Counted from the stretch's first letter, positions 25,731 through 34,198 are shown. The stretch is 64,000 nt of DNA from Rhizobium acidisoli (GCF_002531755.2 NZ_CP034998.1:2728001-2792000); one strand, 5' to 3'. Notes: generated by a model from the sequence alone, not told the origin. Made by a program: numbers and translations.

Positions 25731-26293
25731 GAAACACCTTCCGTTGAATTGTGATCAATCACCGGGCCATCGTCGACAAGCGCAGCGCCGCGCTGGACGC
25801 CCAGCCTCGACTTATCCTTGCGGAGATCGATGGTGTAGCCCGGCACGATCGGCTGCCCGGTAATCGTGTTGAACTGCTGGTTCACCTGCACAGAAGTGTT
25901 TGCAGGCTCATGAAGAAGGAGCTTCGCAGCCTCGAGCTGCGTTCGCCGGCCGGCGGCGTTTCCGTTGAGGGTCTTATCATCACGGACGTTGGCCGCGACG
26001 CGCACACTCGCTGGCTTCTCCGCCTCGCGCAGCGAGTTATAGCAGTCGTTGAAATATCGTTTGACCACCGGCTTCGCCAATGCCTCGCGTAGCGTGCGCC
26101 AGGTCAGCCCAACAAGTCCGGCAACCTGCTGGCCGGTCAAGTTTTCGCCGGGCCGCTCCGGATGTCCGAAAACCATGAAGTCGACGGCTTTGCGGATGCG
26201 CGGCGTCAAACCGTGGTTCGGCTTCGGCTTCGGAGCCCTCAACTCCTGAGCCTTCAGCAATGCTAATGGGTTTTGATCGTGCCGCGCCGCCAT
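25727..26293 (-). CDS. phage DNA-packaging-like HTH protein (TerS-like)
   Basis: A 188-residue protein with an N-terminal HTH-like region, GLTPRIRKAVDFMVFG then LTGQQVAGLVGLTWRTLREAL (about residues 28-75), followed by FNDCYNSLREAEKPASVRVA and a helical tail. This order resembles terminase small subunits, which recognise phage DNA for packaging; the assignment is by pattern only. It overlaps the internal virion gene by four bases. If correct, it would let a satellite redirect a helper's packaging machinery. Confidence 0.45.
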   Translation of the reverse strand: MAARHDQNPLALLKAQELRAPKPKPNHGLTPRIRKAVDFMVFGHPERPGENLTGQQVAGLVGLTWRTLREALAKPVVKRYFNDCYNSLREAEKPASVRVAANVRDDKTLNGNAAGRRTQLEAAKLLLHEPANTSVQVNQQFNTITGQPIVPGYTIDLRKDKSRLGVQRGAALVDDGPVIDHNSTEGVS

Positions 26294-26295
26294 CG

Positions 26296-26799
26296 TCAGC
26301 CCTCATCCGCTGCCAGCCAGGCCGACAACGTGATCGAGGGAGTGGTGCCCCCAAGCAGCGCATAGAGCTGCAAATAGCGGAACAGGAACTGCCCGCGCAA
26401 ATTCGTCACCGGCACCACGAAGCGGCCGGACTGCCGGCCCGCCGGCGGAACGGAGCTCGAAGCCGGCGCCACCGTCGGCAGCAGTCGGCCGGCCGACGCC
26501 GCGGCGAAGTCCTGGGTCGCCAGAATGTCCACGTTGCCGTTCCCAAACGCCGCGTCGTTCGAGCCGAGTAGCATCAGCCGATATGTCTCATCATTCGACG
26601 AAAGATCGAGGGCGGACAATTCGAGCGTGAGCCGGCCCTCCCACAAGCCGTTGCCGATATCGACCTGAGCCTGCTGGCTGTTCACGTAGCCACTGGCGGT
26701 CAGCGTCTGCGGGCTTACCGCAAAGGCCGTGGCAACATCGAGCGGAACCGCCCGGTGCGGCAGGACCGACGGGAGGGGCGAAGGGTTCGATAGGGGCAT
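26296..26799 (-). CDS. capsid cement-like structural protein (Bbp16-type)
   Basis: A 167-residue beta-rich protein. The block YRLMLLGSNDAAFGNGNVDI (about residues 72-91) and the C-terminal FLFRYLQLYALLGGTTPSIT resemble Bbp16-family capsid cement proteins of Bordetella-type podophages, which decorate the outer capsid. GAGGA precedes the ATG at 26799; the longer frame to 27021 is not supported. Two bases separate it from the TerS-like gene. Confidence 0.55.
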   Translation of the reverse strand: MPLSNPSPLPSVLPHRAVPLDVATAFAVSPQTLTASGYVNSQQAQVDIGNGLWEGRLTLELSALDLSSNDETYRLMLLGSNDAAFGNGNVDILATQDFAAASAGRLLPTVAPASSSVPPAGRQSGRFVVPVTNLRGQFLFRYLQLYALLGGTTPSITLSAWLAADEG

Positions 26800-26989
26800 C
26801 GGGAATTCCTCGTGATGGTGAAAAAATTCAAGCCGGGTCTTCCGGATAGTGCGAGGCGCGTGTGAGGGTGGAACTGGGAATTTACCGCCGAGTTTTGCCC
26901 CCACCCCCCTCGCTGTGGAGCGATGACAGGAAGAAGGGGGTGGGGGCCGCTCGACGGACACCAGTCCGCCACAGCAAGCGACACGATGG

Positions 26990-27271
26990 CTAACCCGGCG
27001 ACCGGATGAGCAGTTTCCCATTCACCTGATCGGCGGCGCGCTCTCTCACGGCTGCCGATGCCGCCTGGCGCTCTTCCGCCTTCTGCAGGTCGTAGGCACG
27101 CCGTTGCCCGGCGCTCCACGGCTCAAGAGACCATTCGTCGGGGTGATTGGTCGCGGCGGCTTTCGCATCGATTTCGGGAAGATCGGCGACGTCACCATTA
27201 CGATGATATGCGGGCACTTTGGGCAGCATTTGAGAGGCTCCGGTTGTAGTTTTCTCGGTCTCTCCGGCCAT
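26990..27271 (-). CDS. small hypothetical phage-type protein
   Basis: A 93-residue charged protein with ANHPDEWSLEPWSAGQRRAYDL-like features near its middle and an Ala/Glu-rich helix at the end. The in-frame ATG at 27271 gives a natural N-terminus (MAGETEK). No family is recognised. The 190-bp gap to the capsid-cement-like gene has a G/C-rich stretch and no gene. Confidence 0.45.
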   Translation of the reverse strand: MAGETEKTTTGASQMLPKVPAYHRNGDVADLPEIDAKAAATNHPDEWSLEPWSAGQRRAYDLQKAEERQAASAAVRERAADQVNGKLLIRSPG

Positions 27272-27497
27272 CGCTCCGGCAAAATCGTAGCTGAAACGGC
27301 GCCTCACGTTGCCCTGGCGTTGCCCAGAAGCAGTATCGACGCCGTTTCATTGCACCACGCGACTCTTCATATCCCTTATATTTCAACGACATTCAAGAGA
27401 AATCGACACATTGACCACACGGCTAACAACCGCTTGGTCATTCACGATGCATCCACGGCCGCTCTCGCGAAATGCTGGGGCTCGCTCCCCTGCCCGC

Positions 27498-27671
27498 TTA
27501 AGACACCACCTGATGCTCTTCAACCATCGCCTTACGACGGTATTCATGGAAGGAGATCACGTTGCTGCTGACTGGTCGCTGTTCGTCATCCCTGCTCGTC
27601 TCCTTGCGCTCGAGACGGGAATAGACCGCCCTCACGATGTCGGGTGGAAAGCAATCTTCAAATCTGGTCAT
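27498..27671 (-). CDS. small hypothetical protein
   Basis: A 57-residue protein starting MTRFEDCFPPDIVRAVYSRL, with GGAG 8 nt before the ATG. The first half is a probable helix; the second is polar. It is the first gene downstream of the iteron region. No family recognised. The 226 bp between it and the next gene (27272-27497) show nothing else. Confidence 0.5.
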   Translation of the reverse strand: MTRFEDCFPPDIVRAVYSRLERKETSRDDEQRPVSSNVISFHEYRRKAMVEEHQVVS

Positions 27672-27730
27672 TTCGTTTTCTCCATCGCTTGAGAGTTGTT
27701 TATTCGAAAATCGGTGGCCGAACGAAGGTC

Positions 27731-27773
27731 GGACTAGCCGGTCCGGCAATGAGGACTAGCTGCGCGGCAATGA
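27731..27773. repeat. tandem 21-22-bp direct repeat
   Basis: GGACTAGCCGGTCCGGCAAT (then GA) at 27731-27752 and GGACTAGCTGCGCGGCAATG (then A) at 27753-27773 are adjacent near-copies in the non-coding DNA next to the iteron array. Confidence 0.65.
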
Positions 27774-27798
27774 GCGCGTGATAGTAACGGGGAGCAAG

Positions 27799-27853
27799 AA
27801 CTTGATCCCTCCTTGAACTATCCTTGATCCTTCCTTGAGATATCCTTGATACC
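27799..27853. repeat. 11-bp-period iteron array, candidate replication origin
   Basis: Read on the minus strand, the motif TCAAGGA recurs in register every 11 bp, four times perfectly (27810-27853), with a fifth degenerate unit at 27799-27809. A further GGTATCAAG lies just upstream of the array. The period is about one helical turn. It overlaps the 3' end of the replication-initiator-like gene (stop at 27818), the usual place for a Rep-bound origin. Confidence 0.65.
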
Positions 27854-28846
27854 GGAATTCGTCGCCCTCTTGATACCGGAAGCCAGATCCATGAAACCGC
27901 ACGCGAGGTTTGCCCACTCTGAGGATTGCGCGATCCAAGCTTTCGTCTGCTTCACATGCGGCTTGAACAGCAGGCGAGCTATGCCGATGAGCTGGACATT
28001 TTGGGCTATCGCCTCAACCGGCACGATGACGGTTTCAGGTCTTGCTGGCGTCCACGAAGGAGCCATCTTCCAGCCAGCGGCGCAGGCAGCTCTCGTGATC
28101 GCTCTCTCGCCGGGCTCACCCTTATCCCCAATCGGTAGCGGATGAATGATTTCGCCCTCTCTTGTGTCGCTATCAACCAGATGCTCCACGAACTCGATCA
28201 AGCCCGCTCGCTGGAGAATTGAAAACCCTTGAAAGATGTCTGGGAAAACAAATTCAGCTTGTTCCCAAGTTTCTATTTTGATGCCGCCATCGGGCCGCAG
28301 CTGCGGAGAAAAACTCCACACATTGTGACAACCCTGACTGCCTTCTGAGCGCCGTTCGAACGGGATCCTGATACCAATGCCCCGCCTCCATTCACAGCCG
28401 CCATTTCCCGCGAGATCGTGGAAGAAGTAGAGGTCAATGAACAGCCGAACAGCGCTGATACATTGAGCCTTTCGGAGGAGTTTAAGAGGAGACCTCTGGC
28501 CGGCAATCCCTTCGACAATAGAAAGTGGCAGCCAAATAAAGGCCGGCTCCTCGCTTATGTTCAGGTCATATCGGCGCAATTTGCCCTTCGGCGTGACTGT
28601 CATAAGCCCGTGCTCGACAAGCCTACCGATAGCGTCTTTCGCACGAGTATGATGCATGCCGGTGCGCTTCTCGATCGCCTCGGCCGACCAATTCGACACG
28701 GTGTGGCTCTTCCCGGTTCCGGCCGCGATCACGACATAAGAGACCGCCTCATTGAGACCCAGATCGCAAACGCGAGCCCAGACATTGCGGTCTATCGCGA
28801 AAAACCGTTCAGAAACCGGCACCTTTTCCGGCGCCTCAGTCGTCAT
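27818..28846 (-). CDS. replication-initiator-like winged-helix protein
   Basis: A 342-residue protein. Residues about 25-95 form a winged helix (NEAVSYVVIAAGTGKSHTVS, WSAEAIEKRTGMHHTRAKDAI, LVEHGLMTV), as in phage and element replication proteins. No polymerase or helicase motif is present. GGGAGG lies 5 nt before the ATG at 28846. The 3' end of the gene carries the iteron array, and a zinc-ribbon gene overlaps upstream. Together these suggest a Rep protein acting at an adjacent origin; this is inference from context. Confidence 0.55.
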   Translation of the reverse strand: MTTEAPEKVPVSERFFAIDRNVWARVCDLGLNEAVSYVVIAAGTGKSHTVSNWSAEAIEKRTGMHHTRAKDAIGRLVEHGLMTVTPKGKLRRYDLNISEEPAFIWLPLSIVEGIAGQRSPLKLLRKAQCISAVRLFIDLYFFHDLAGNGGCEWRRGIGIRIPFERRSEGSQGCHNVWSFSPQLRPDGGIKIETWEQAEFVFPDIFQGFSILQRAGLIEFVEHLVDSDTREGEIIHPLPIGDKGEPGERAITRAACAAGWKMAPSWTPARPETVIVPVEAIAQNVQLIGIARLLFKPHVKQTKAWIAQSSEWANLACGFMDLASGIKRATNSGIKDISRKDQG

Positions 28847-29118
28847 ACCGGCCTCCCGCAGCGGATGCACAGCATCGGGTCGGTCGGCACGATCGCTTGC
28901 CGAGCATGAAATTGGAGCCGGCAACGCGAGCAATGGAACACGCGGGTGATCAACGTCGCGGCGTCCAGTAGATTGCTGGTTTCCAGTCGGAGATCGGCCC
29001 GCGACGGGCGCGGGCGCCTTGGCGAGCCATCAATCGGCAACCCGCCTTGAACGTGCTCATGCCCTCGCCTCGCAACGTTCTCCCGGCTCTTGAGCTTAGA
29101 GAAGTCGCGCCGGGTCAT
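28843..29118 (-). CDS. small zinc-ribbon protein
   Basis: A 91-residue protein with a C-terminal pair CSRC and CIRCG (about residues 63-88) that should bind one zinc as a ribbon, and a basic N-terminal half (RRDFSKLKSRENVARRGHE). It overlaps the Rep-like gene downstream by four bases and the AlpA gene upstream by four, so all three form one coupled unit. A DNA-binding accessory role in replication is likely but not shown. Confidence 0.6.
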   Translation of the reverse strand: MTRRDFSKLKSRENVARRGHEHVQGGLPIDGSPRRPRPSRADLRLETSNLLDAATLITRVFHCSRCRLQFHARQAIVPTDPMLCIRCGRPV

Positions 29119-29309
29119 TGCGCAACCCTGTCACGCGCATCCACACGGGACCGCATCCACTCATCCACCTCGCTTTCAAGCCAGGCGTTACGGGATGGTG
29201 ACTGCTTTATAGGTTTGGGGAACTGACCCTTCTTGATCAGCCGCCAAAGGGTGGCGCGCGAGATCGTCACGCCCTTCGCCTTCAGCTCTTCCGAAGAGAT
29301 GAACCGCAT
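29115..29309 (-). CDS. AlpA-family regulator
   Basis: A 64-residue AlpA/excisionase-type protein: FISSEELKAKGVTISRATLWRL (about residues 3-24), KKGQFPKPIKQSPSRNAW and a final helix SEVDEWMRSR. Such proteins activate integrase or element genes in P4-like and PICI elements. TTGAGG lies 6 nt before the ATG at 29309. It is next to the integrase gene, as usual. Confidence 0.8.
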   Translation of the reverse strand: MRFISSEELKAKGVTISRATLWRLIKKGQFPKPIKQSPSRNAWLESEVDEWMRSRVDARDRVAQ

Positions 29310-29443
29310 TGCTTGCCTCAACTTTTGCTGCGCAATGCGACAGGCATCGCGCTCAAGCCAAACTCCGCGGGCACCTCCTATTTTGAACTTCTCTGAAACG
29401 CAGTGAGATCGTGTGAAGCATCAGCCCTGAAAATCACACTTCG

Positions 29444-30778
29444 TCAACCGGCTCTTTTCTCGAATGTGACGACATTTTCAGGACCAGTTGGCGCGACTAT
29501 CTGCTTCAAGGCCACAGCCCAGCGCTGAAGAGCCTCACGCATCTCCGGTTCGAACTCGTATTGATCATAGACCCGCCGTAGGCCGGTCTTTCCGTGGCCG
29601 ATCACCATCTCGGCAACATCCGAATTCACACGGAGACCAGAGAGGCGCGTGCGCACCGTCCGGCGGATATCGTGAAAAACCCACTCAGGAAGCTCCGCAT
29701 CCGGGTCGGCCTTGCGCAGCTCGGCAAGCATCGCAGTGTCCAAAGCTTCTTTCGCTCGACTGAAGCCGTTGATCGGCTTCGATCCCAATGTGGTGCTGAA
29801 GAGAAACTTGCCCGTTTTCTCGCCTTTGTATCGAGGCAAGGAATCCAGGATCGCCTGAACATCATCGGCGATGGGGACGATGTGCGACTGACCGGATTTG
29901 AAACGCTCCTCAGGAACCGTCCAGAGGGCCCTATTTGCCCCCGCAAATTCCGGCCACTCCGCTTCGGCCACCTCAGCCTTCCGCTGCCCTGTCAGAATGA
30001 GCATCTTGTAGAATGGGCCAAGAGGATAAGGCGTTGCGTCCGCCGCCGCCCAATAGGCGCGGATCTCATCGTCGGTCAGAACGCGTGTGCTGACCGTCTT
30101 CGTGAGCTTGAAGTGCTTCGGCTGAAGGTGTGCTGTCGGATTGACGGTCAGCCCATATCCCTGCCGGCGCTCGGGCCACATCGCCCAGGAAAAGATCGCC
30201 TTCACATGACCCCAAGCATTGTAGGCCATACCCGGCGCCGGCCGATCGCGGATCTCTCCGATGAGCTCGGCGATATCAGCATCGGTCACATCAGTTATCG
30301 GCTTTTTTGCCCATTTGTTCCGCCAAACCACTTTGCCATCTTTGTCGACACGCTGTAGCAGCTCGCGCCGGACCTCGCGCTCATCCTGCTCCACATGGCG
30401 GTTGCGTTTGCGCGTGGGAATGTCTGTGAGGTAGTCCCCCACCACCGCCTCAAAAGTGTTCTCGCGCTTGCGGGCGGCCTCCTCCCTCTCCTTCTGCTCT
30501 TCCACCTTGGGGTCGAGGCCGCGGTGAATGAGCTGCAACCACTTCCGGGCAGTTTCACGCGCGCCTTCGAGTGTCAGTGCACCATATTCGCCGATCGCCC
30601 TCCGCGTCGGATTCGAGCTGCCCGGAAATCGGGCAACCAGCACGAATGTCTTCGTTCCCTTGTCGGTCACACGGACCGCGAGACCGGGCGTTATGCCGTC
30701 GGTGATGTCGTACCGCTCTCCCTTGGGTGCAGCCTTGAGGGCTTGAAGCCGCTTATCGGTCAGATTTTCGCGGGGCAA
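29444..30778 (-). CDS. tyrosine integrase (P4 type)
   Basis: A 444-residue site-specific recombinase. The N-terminal DUF4102-type arm-binding domain (DGITPGLAVRVTDKGTKTF) is followed by a core-binding domain and the catalytic domain with Arg in LTGQRKAEVAEAEW, the HxxR pair in FHDIRRTVRTRL, HG in VIGHGKTG and the Tyr in RVYDQYE. TTG at 30778 has GGAGA six bases upstream; an in-frame start as far as 30856 is possible. It lies 160 bp from attR and would catalyse integration into the tRNA-Ile gene. Confidence 0.9.
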   Translation of the reverse strand: MPRENLTDKRLQALKAAPKGERYDITDGITPGLAVRVTDKGTKTFVLVARFPGSSNPTRRAIGEYGALTLEGARETARKWLQLIHRGLDPKVEEQKEREEAARKRENTFEAVVGDYLTDIPTRKRNRHVEQDEREVRRELLQRVDKDGKVVWRNKWAKKPITDVTDADIAELIGEIRDRPAPGMAYNAWGHVKAIFSWAMWPERRQGYGLTVNPTAHLQPKHFKLTKTVSTRVLTDDEIRAYWAAADATPYPLGPFYKMLILTGQRKAEVAEAEWPEFAGANRALWTVPEERFKSGQSHIVPIADDVQAILDSLPRYKGEKTGKFLFSTTLGSKPINGFSRAKEALDTAMLAELRKADPDAELPEWVFHDIRRTVRTRLSGLRVNSDVAEMVIGHGKTGLRRVYDQYEFEPEMREALQRWAVALKQIVAPTGPENVVTFEKRAG

Positions 30779-30938
30779 CGGCAATCTCCATTGGGCAACG
30801 TCGGGGCAACAGAATGCGCGGGATCTGGTGAAACATCGCGATACGCAGTGAAACATCGGAGCGCGAATAAATCAAGCTTTTCAGCGGGATGTTGCGAAGA
30901 ATGAAACGCGGTGCTACATGAAGAAACAGAACCACCTA

Positions 30939-30986
30939 CGGCTCATAACCGCTTGGTTGGGGGTTCGAGTCCCTCCGGGCCCACCA
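30939..30986 (+). repeat. attR: 48-bp copy of the tRNA-Ile 3' half
   Basis: Identical to 14694-14741 and lacks the 5' half of a tRNA, so it is not a second gene. It marks the right boundary of the element. Confidence 0.92.
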
Positions 30987-31246
30987 TATATTTCAAGAGG
31001 TATAGCCGGACGCGAAAATCCGGAATTTTGTCACGAGGTTCCGGAATTGTTGGAAATCTCTTGAGGCCCTCTCAAAGCTCGTTTGAAGCTGCCTCAAACC
31101 ATCCTCAATGTCATTCCGCCCCGAAAAATTGCGATGGTCGTTTGACCATGTAGTGATCGTCACAGACAGCAATTTCCTTTATAGATCGCCACTCGAAACG
31201 GAATGGCCAGAGAGGCAATCCGCAATATCACTGGGGTGTATGAACG
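30987..31246. other. flank with degenerate similarity to the element's left end
   Basis: No gene is seen. After the CCA end, both flanks carry ATTTCAA, and later GCGCGAA..CCGGGATTTTGACAC-type sequence (14837-14880) corresponds to ACGCGAAAATCCGGAATTTTG (31009-31029) with an AGGT/GAATT tail. Within 31021-31051 CCGGAATT is repeated twice. The match suggests shared integrase arm sites or the edge of an older, related insertion. Confidence 0.4.
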
Positions 31247-32314
31247 ATGACGTTGATCGCGAGCTTCAAGTGGAGGCAGACCTACTTTGCGTTTGGAGAC
31301 ACGTTGGTCACCACCCCGAAGAAAACATACGAAGATACCCCCATACCCACACGAGACCTCCCCAATGAAACCGAGCAACTGGATGGAAGTGGTCGCTGGG
31401 TTGCTGGCCTAGCGAGGAAGGTTTTCACAATCGGTCCTCATATCGTCTTCGGGTGGAGCGGGCCGATGGCAAATTTTGAACATGCACTTCGGTATCTTTA
31501 CGCATCTGGGCTTTATGATCATCGATCGCTGCCGGAATTGCAGAATATCTTGAGTGAAGCGGGCCTTCCGCGTGATCAGGATTCAGCTTGGTTCATCGAC
31601 GCGTTTACGAGTGATCGAGGGTTGGTGGAATTTAGCCACAATATGAAGAGAGTGGCCCAGGAAGAGAGCGGTGGCATTCTAGTTGCTGGTTCCGGGGCGC
31701 GAACATTCCGAGAGATGTTGAATTTGGACAGCGCCGCCGAGACGGACGGTTTAACCTTTTTTAAACGCACAATAGCCGCTCAAGCGCGCTTCCTCCTTGG
31801 GCAACAACGCCAAGGCCGACATCTCGACCATGCGTTTGGAGGCGCATTCGAATTCATAGGAAGCGAGAATGGTTCATTCGTCAATTTGGATCGTGTGCTA
31901 ATCGTATTTCGCGACTATTGGGATGTCGGCGAGCAAAATGACGTTCGTAAGGATGTGGACAATGTTTCGCTTGTCGGCAACACTTTTAGCAAAATTGACG
32001 CTGCCTACTACGTGAGCCACATCGACGATACACTGGTCGTTGATCGCTGGTTTCCCGGATCACACAAAATGTTTGCCGCGCCTCGGCCATTTGACGATCA
32101 GTTGCCTTCACTGGGTGAAACCTCCTGGTGCGGGGTAGATCAGGTATTGGAGGTTTTAACGCACTATACTGGCAATAGGTCTTCGGTGTTCGATCGGATC
32201 CCGGATGAATACGATTTCGAGGTGATAGGGGAAGCACCCCGCGTCACCTTTCCAATGTCGCTCCCGGTGGACTTGGAGAGCGCACTTCGCGAACATATCA
32301 GTCAAGAAGCTTAA
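31247..32314 (+). CDS. orphan Ntn-hydrolase-like protein
   Basis: A 355-residue protein with a proteasome/HslV-like start: MTLIASF...FAFGDTLVT, which after Met removal would expose Thr2 as a possible nucleophile. About residues 58-80 read RKVFTIGPHIVFGWSGPMAN, like the Lys-containing strand-turn of the family, and GILVAGSGARTF near 145 fits a later strand. The C-terminal ~150 residues are unfamiliar. It lies just outside attR in lower-GC DNA with no clear partner gene. Fold assignment by sight; activity unproven. Confidence 0.5.
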   Translation: MTLIASFKWRQTYFAFGDTLVTTPKKTYEDTPIPTRDLPNETEQLDGSGRWVAGLARKVFTIGPHIVFGWSGPMANFEHALRYLYASGLYDHRSLPELQNILSEAGLPRDQDSAWFIDAFTSDRGLVEFSHNMKRVAQEESGGILVAGSGARTFREMLNLDSAAETDGLTFFKRTIAAQARFLLGQQRQGRHLDHAFGGAFEFIGSENGSFVNLDRVLIVFRDYWDVGEQNDVRKDVDNVSLVGNTFSKIDAAYYVSHIDDTLVVDRWFPGSHKMFAAPRPFDDQLPSLGETSWCGVDQVLEVLTHYTGNRSSVFDRIPDEYDFEVIGEAPRVTFPMSLPVDLESALREHISQEA

Positions 32315-32544
32315 ATGGCCGGACCGCCGTCTCGGGCATAGTTACTGTCCTCCGTAGCCGATTACTTGGCGACAGTTTTGTCTCGTCGGAAGCAGCGTCT
32401 AGATCGCCTATCACTCCCAGTTAATCCCGGAGATTCCCACATTTTTCGGTTACTGTGTCCGACAACAATCTTGATAGACAATTATCGCGGCAACTTCGTC
32501 ATCGCGTTGCGCGCGAGTTTTGCTCAGTAAGGGCGTTCACCGTT

Positions 32545-33750
32545 TTACTTAATCCCTAACTCCACACCTTTAGTCACCTTAGGCTGACCGATCGTGTCCT
32601 TGAGCCAGCATTCGGTTTTCTTAGGAACATAGGAAAAAGCCTTACAAGCATTGTCGCCGATACAAGCGGTGAAACACTGCAAATAGTTGCTGCCTCTTAG
32701 GCGTTTGTAGTCGCCGCCGGGAAGATCGATGCCCGAATAGCTCGTGAAATCAGACACGATCACATCGGCTGCCTTTGACGATGTATAGGCCGCGACCGCA
32801 TCCGAATTCCGTATCAGGGCGACAACATTATCCTTCAGAAAGCAAACGCTGTGCTTGGTGTTGTAGGTAATCGCCTTACATTGGCTATCGCCTTCGCAAA
32901 TCTCGCGGCACCCCGAATATGTAACGTTCTTGACGGCTCGGTAGTCGAAGCCGATCGCGTCGTAGCCACGAGCATCCATGAACGAAGCGGTTGGTTGCGC
33001 AGGCAGATTGGTCGTAGCGCTTGGCGTGGCGGTCTGTTCCTGCTCCTGCTCCTCGCCGTAGCAGAGAATCTGGAACACTGAGGGCGTGATTTTGTCCGCC
33101 AAGTCGGCTGTCGAGATCAGCTGCTGGTCTGCTGCCTTGTCGCCGGATTGCCCTGTGATGCTCTGAGACTGCAGAAAGAGGTCGGCAACCGAGGCACGGA
33201 TAGCGAAGTTCACGTTCTGCGCCGTGATGCCGATCTCATCCGCGATGCCTTTCGACAGCGTCGCACTGGTGATGCCCATAAGAAAGCCGTCGCGGTCAAC
33301 GACCGGGCCACCCGAATTGCCGGGCTGGATCGGTGTGGAAATCTGTATGTACCGGGTGTCATTTCGAAGCCCCGCCAGCGCGTTCACGTTGCCTGTGGTG
33401 ACCTTGACCGAATCCGACAGCAACGTCGCCAGCGGGTAGCCTATGGCAACGATGTCCTCGCCGACCCGCGTTGGAGCGTGGCGGAAGACAAGAGGCTTCA
33501 ACGGCTCCACGGCGTTGACCTTCACCAACGCCAAATCATTCGTGGCGTCGATGCGGGGATCGGTGGCGTCTCCCTTGCCTTTCACCTCGATGCGCTTGCA
33601 AGCTTGGACGACGTGCGCATTGGTCAGCAGCCATCCATCCGTGGTTACTGCGAAGCCGGTCCCTGATGACGTCGGGCCGTCGGCAAGACATGTGGAAGCA
33701 AGGACTGTGGAAAACAGAGCGCTCAAGATTACGCGAAACACGGCTGCCAT
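32545..33750 (-). CDS. secreted trypsin-like protease with C-terminal PAN/Apple domains
   Basis: A 401-residue exported protein: signal peptide residues 1-23, serine protease domain to about 200 with His46 in LLTNAHVV, Asp72 in TNDLALVK and Ser146 in QPGNSGGPVV, a Gln/Glu linker (EEQEQEQT), then two Cys-rich modules, SGCREICEGDSQCKAI (about 279-294) and QCFTACIGDNACKAFSY, of the PAN/Apple type that bind proteins or sugars. Bacterial combinations of the two are uncommon. It may process a surface target near the cell. Stands alone, about 230 bp from the Ntn-like gene. Confidence 0.8.
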   Translation of the reverse strand: MAAVFRVILSALFSTVLASTCLADGPTSSGTGFAVTTDGWLLTNAHVVQACKRIEVKGKGDATDPRIDATNDLALVKVNAVEPLKPLVFRHAPTRVGEDIVAIGYPLATLLSDSVKVTTGNVNALAGLRNDTRYIQISTPIQPGNSGGPVVDRDGFLMGITSATLSKGIADEIGITAQNVNFAIRASVADLFLQSQSITGQSGDKAADQQLISTADLADKITPSVFQILCYGEEQEQEQTATPSATTNLPAQPTASFMDARGYDAIGFDYRAVKNVTYSGCREICEGDSQCKAITYNTKHSVCFLKDNVVALIRNSDAVAAYTSSKAADVIVSDFTSYSGIDLPGGDYKRLRGSNYLQCFTACIGDNACKAFSYVPKKTECWLKDTIGQPKVTKGVELGIK

Positions 33751-33988
33751 CAGTATATCCCCAGTTGTCTGGAGATTAGACCGTTGCCCGGGTGCTTTTC
33801 AACCAACTCTTGCGGTCAGGCTTAATGCCATAGCCATGCAGGGTCCCGCCGCCTTGAGCGATCGGGAATCACTAGGATATCTTCACTGGCACATGCATGA
33901 TCGGCCCAACCGTCAAACCACCTGCGTTTCGATAGAAGTTGTGGTACTTTTTAGTGGATGTCGTTGTTGTCGGGAGGGATAGCAATTC

Positions 33989-34198
33989 ATGGTCGTGCAC
34001 AGGGATATGACGAGCGACGAATGGAAGTGGCTTGTGCGCCTTTGCCAACACGAAGCGGATAGCATTCCGAAAGAAATCGAAGCGCGGTTTACCGAACTTG
34101 GTCTGCTGGGGCCGAATGGTCTTTCGGACAATGCCAGGAATTTGGTTCAAAATGAACTGCTGGCAGAGCGGCGGAACAGACTGCAAGGGCTTCACTGA
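33989..34198 (+). CDS. small hypothetical protein
   Basis: A 69-residue hydrophilic helical protein (TSDEWKWLVRLCQHEADSIP, then GLSDNARNLVQNELLAERR). GGGAGGG lies 10 nt before the ATG at 33989; a second ATG at 34007 has AGGGAT just upstream. No family recognised. The 238-bp gap before it shows no other gene. Confidence 0.5.
   Translation: MVVHRDMTSDEWKWLVRLCQHEADSIPKEIEARFTELGLLGPNGLSDNARNLVQNELLAERRNRLQGLH

Larger units (their letters stand above)
14694..30986. mobile_element. 16.3-kb tRNA-Ile integrative element, satellite- or prophage-like
   Basis: It is bounded by 48-bp direct repeats, with a P4-type integrase gene at the right end facing inward. Inside are AlpA, zinc-ribbon and Rep-like genes with an iteron array, a partial virion module (capsid cement-like, TerS-like, internal virion protein, coiled-coil membrane protein, tail fibre), two HTH genes, and a cargo end with a Panacea-domain pair. 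Most genes run on the minus strand with short overlaps; the cargo end runs mainly plus with lower GC. No portal, major capsid, large terminase, tail tubular or lysis gene is seen. The satellite reading is inference. Confidence 0.85.

Noticed and set aside
30939..30986. A second tRNA gene
   Set aside because: Only the 3' half is present; it is the attR copy.
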